Assembly (NCBI RefSeq): GCF_021729075.1
Contig: NZ_JAJSAQ010000006.1
Span: forward strand, 124,001 to 188,000
Length of the DNA: 64,000 bases
Direction of reading: 5' to 3'
Source: Microbulbifer guangxiensis
Lineage (GTDB): Bacteria > Pseudomonadota > Gammaproteobacteria > Pseudomonadales > Cellvibrionaceae
Within the stretch, counting starts at the first letter, position 1; each line of letters starts with the position of its first letter. A program made the translations under genes and the position numbers. Under the pieces are notes generated by a model. The model worked only from the letters and a program-made list of their open reading frames with translations. It did no database searches and was not told the DNA's origin. This document shows, one piece after another, positions 61,700 to 64,000 of the stretch.

Positions 61700-63937
61700 T
61701 CAATGCGTAAACCTGGATTCCAGAAATCTATCCCAATCTACCTGATCCATGACGTCGGAAAATTCCACCAGATAACCACTGAGATGCCGTGCTTCATTAA
61801 GGATGTTCATGGACAGGGCTCTGCCCGAGAGTATAGACAACTGTATTTCTTTCCCCCGCAAGCTATGCTGAATCCCTCCCTCGATACATTCCAAGGCCTC
61901 ACGCTGGGTCCTCCGTAATTCGTCAAATCCTCCGCCCGCACTCCTTCCAGACTGTGGCGCCATGCCTGTTGCGGGCTCGGCACCTGAGGGTACCGAAGAA
62001 AAAGTATCCGCCAAATCACGCATTGCCGTCTGGACCGAACCATGCCAACCGGTTAATGCGTCTTTCAGCTCTTCCGATAGCGTTCCAGTTGGCGTTTCAA
62101 TCTTGTTATTATCCAGCGCCAATACTTGATCGCCAATTAACCGGATCAGATTCACCATATACATTAACTGATGCTTGCTCACACCCGGCACCTGCATCAG
62201 CAGCACATTTCTGGCACCTGTAGACAGCTGTCTCGGCATCCTATTGACTACTCGTCGGTGGTACAGCCTTCTCCAACCCGCCATCCAACGGACCCACCCT
62301 GTCTGTACACCTGGACGTCTAGACATAAGGTAGGCACTGCTACGAAAAAACTGTCGAATTTGCCTCGTAAATACGTATTCCGCTTTCTTTGAGAACGGAA
62401 TATTCTCAAAAACAGACACAAATAAAAGAGCGATCATACACGCCATAAATAGTGTCAAGAAACTGGTAAAGCTGTAGGGCTGTTCATTTTGAATGCCGAT
62501 GACTACCTGGCTAAAAAGAAGAATTATCACCCTTACGGGCTGTAACCTTGGTGTTGACAGCAAATAATAAATCGAAAATGTCCACCCAAATATCACAAAC
62601 GCTAACCCATAAAAACTATTCAGCTTGATAATGATAAAAAAGTAGATGAAAGCTGCGAAAATCATTGCCAAGGAAAAAAAAGCGGCAATGATCGTGATAG
62701 GAACAGGCGGAAGCATGGCCAGAAAGATGAACAGGATGGCCGCCACCACCACGGTCACCTCTCCCCCAGGGAATCCTGGCAAATACAAATAGGCGAGATA
62801 GGCACCCCAGAGCCCTATTAAGATACGAGCCACATTGACCAACCTCTCCGGATCCGGCACAAATATTTCTGCGCTTCGCCCAACATCACAGTCAGAATCG
62901 AGCTGATTGGAGAAATCAGGATTCTCGATATTCCGGATACATGCGATCAGCTGTCGTGTATGAATTTCGACATCGAGAAGCTTCGATCGGATGTCGGAGA
63001 GAGCCGAGGCCTTAAAGGCGCTCAAATCCTTTGATGCTGAGGTTGAGATCAGCAACCTAGCCTGAGCGGGAACCTCGATGCCCTGCTCTCCAGCCAGCAT
63101 TTTTCTTGATGAGATAAGGCGACGTTCTATCTCTGCCGTAAATTCCGGCAGATCAGGTAAAAGCTCCTGAACATCCAATCCACTCACCGATTCCAGACTA
63201 TCGCTCAGGCGCAGGAGAGCGCTGGTAACCGCCGAAGTTTCCCTGCCGTATCGTCCCCACTGCTGACGGCGCTCCCAGACCTCAAAACTGTCGACGCGGG
63301 CGTCCCGAAGCAGCCCGTCCAGTTTGACACCTGCCTCCAGCACGGCAACCTTTAGCGTGCCCAGTGAGGATTTCTCGGATGGTCTTTGTAGCTGTGAAAA
63401 GCAAGCTGCGCCCAGGTTTTGCTGAGCATTGGCAAGATCAACCGCGGCATCATCGAGCGCAGGCCGGCTACGGACAGGCCAAATCAACAGGGCGATGAGA
63501 CTGTAGACGACCACACCAAGTGTGGTTTCCAGGGCACGCTCAACTCCTTTGTCAAATGACGCCGAGAAGTCAGCTCCTGAAGAGGACCAGATAACAAGGC
63601 TGCTGAGTGCCGCTACCTGCCAGAAATATTGGTGCTCGGATTGCTGCATCAGGTAAGCATTCAACCCAATCCAAAGGGAAAGGCTGACCATGAAAATCCA
63701 GCGATCCTGTGGAAAGAGCACGAACAAGATCCAGACCACGAAAACGCCAAGCACGGTGCCCATCACACGCAAGGCCCCACGCGTTAGCGATTGACCCAGG
63801 TTGACCTGACTGGCGACAACCACCGCGATACCTGCCCAAAGCGGCTTCTCCCATCCAGCAGACAACGCGATTGCATAGGTAAGCGTCAACGCCAAGGCAA
63901 GCTTGATCCCCTCTCTGGCAGTGAGAGAGAGCATCAC
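61700..63937 (-). CDS. FUSC-family efflux transporter (AaeB-like)
   Basis: The 745-residue product has two blocks of membrane helices (about 12-165 and 385-515) separated by soluble parts, the fusaric-acid resistance arrangement. The N-terminus LTAREGIKLALALTLTYAIAL and PLWAGIAVVVASQVNLGQSLTRGALRVMGTVLG are typical. Pumps of this kind export aromatic carboxylic acids or related toxic metabolites. First gene of a four-gene operon that includes its own duct. The upstream promoter lies at the window edge. Confidence 0.92.
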   Translation of the reverse strand: MMLSLTAREGIKLALALTLTYAIALSAGWEKPLWAGIAVVVASQVNLGQSLTRGALRVMGTVLGVFVVWILFVLFPQDRWIFMVSLSLWIGLNAYLMQQSEHQYFWQVAALSSLVIWSSSGADFSASFDKGVERALETTLGVVVYSLIALLIWPVRSRPALDDAAVDLANAQQNLGAACFSQLQRPSEKSSLGTLKVAVLEAGVKLDGLLRDARVDSFEVWERRQQWGRYGRETSAVTSALLRLSDSLESVSGLDVQELLPDLPEFTAEIERRLISSRKMLAGEQGIEVPAQARLLISTSASKDLSAFKASALSDIRSKLLDVEIHTRQLIACIRNIENPDFSNQLDSDCDVGRSAEIFVPDPERLVNVARILIGLWGAYLAYLYLPGFPGGEVTVVVAAILFIFLAMLPPVPITIIAAFFSLAMIFAAFIYFFIIIKLNSFYGLAFVIFGWTFSIYYLLSTPRLQPVRVIILLFSQVVIGIQNEQPYSFTSFLTLFMACMIALLFVSVFENIPFSKKAEYVFTRQIRQFFRSSAYLMSRRPGVQTGWVRWMAGWRRLYHRRVVNRMPRQLSTGARNVLLMQVPGVSKHQLMYMVNLIRLIGDQVLALDNNKIETPTGTLSEELKDALTGWHGSVQTAMRDLADTFSSVPSGAEPATGMAPQSGRSAGGGFDELRRTQREALECIEGGIQHSLRGKEIQLSILSGRALSMNILNEARHLSGYLVEFSDVMDQVDWDRFLESRFTH

Positions 63938-64000
63938 TGGTACACCCGGCAGGATATATTCGCGCGGATAGCCTGAATAAAGTGAGAGCGGATAAAGGCT

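Overview
The window looks like chromosomal DNA from a free-living, respiring gammaproteobacterium, most likely a marine Cellvibrionales or Microbulbifer-type organism. That placement is an inference from the smc, ccm system I and HsbR/HsbA gene types, the tRNA and promoter style, and a generally high GC content; I could not run a database search. I see no transposase, integrase or CRISPR array.

Region 1 (1-16.5 kb, mostly minus strand). It holds the 5' part of smc and the whole cytochrome c maturation set, ccmA to ccmI. The ccm genes are split: ccmA-G lie at 8.3-13.8 kb, and ccmH-ccmI lie 4 kb away next to smc with their own extended -10 promoter. The stretch between them carries a yigZ-like gene, an FMN reductase, an OsmC-family gene, a DUF4197 lipoprotein gene, two near-identical tRNA-Val/tRNA-Asp pairs and a family of small structured repeats. 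Upstream of ccmA is an HsbA/HsbR-like partner-switch pair (STAS protein plus phosphatase/kinase with a degenerate receiver), then a small PA3496-like protein.

Region 2 (16.9-46.3 kb, plus strand). After a tRNA-Arg gene comes the most striking locus. Thirteen consecutive OppA-type peptide-binding lipoprotein genes, about 23 kb in total, are followed by a single oppBCDF transporter, a secreted NTF2-like protein and a secreted DUF885 metallopeptidase-like protein. The 13 paralogues differ at the residue that in OppA holds the peptide N-terminus: five keep Asp, one has Glu and seven have lost it. A separate cysteine pair co-occurs in five of the seven that lost it. All 13 carry lipoboxes. The first two genes share a duplicated promoter and leader. 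The simplest reading is one peptide importer fed by a panel of diversified, lipid-anchored receptors, with peptidases downstream.

Region 3 (46.5-52.4 kb). A secreted amidohydrolase, a porin, a small membrane protein, an isoaspartyl peptidase/asparaginase, a DJ-1/PfpI-family protein and a YHYH-EndA nuclease extend the nutrient-scavenging theme.

Region 4 (52.4-64 kb, minus strand). This holds an LpxR-like lipid A deacylase, a umuDC operon whose UmuD has an extra block of about 86 residues, a patatin-like lipoprotein, a small potassium-type channel, and an AaeXAB-like efflux operon (FUSC, DUF1656, HlyD) with its own outer-membrane factor.
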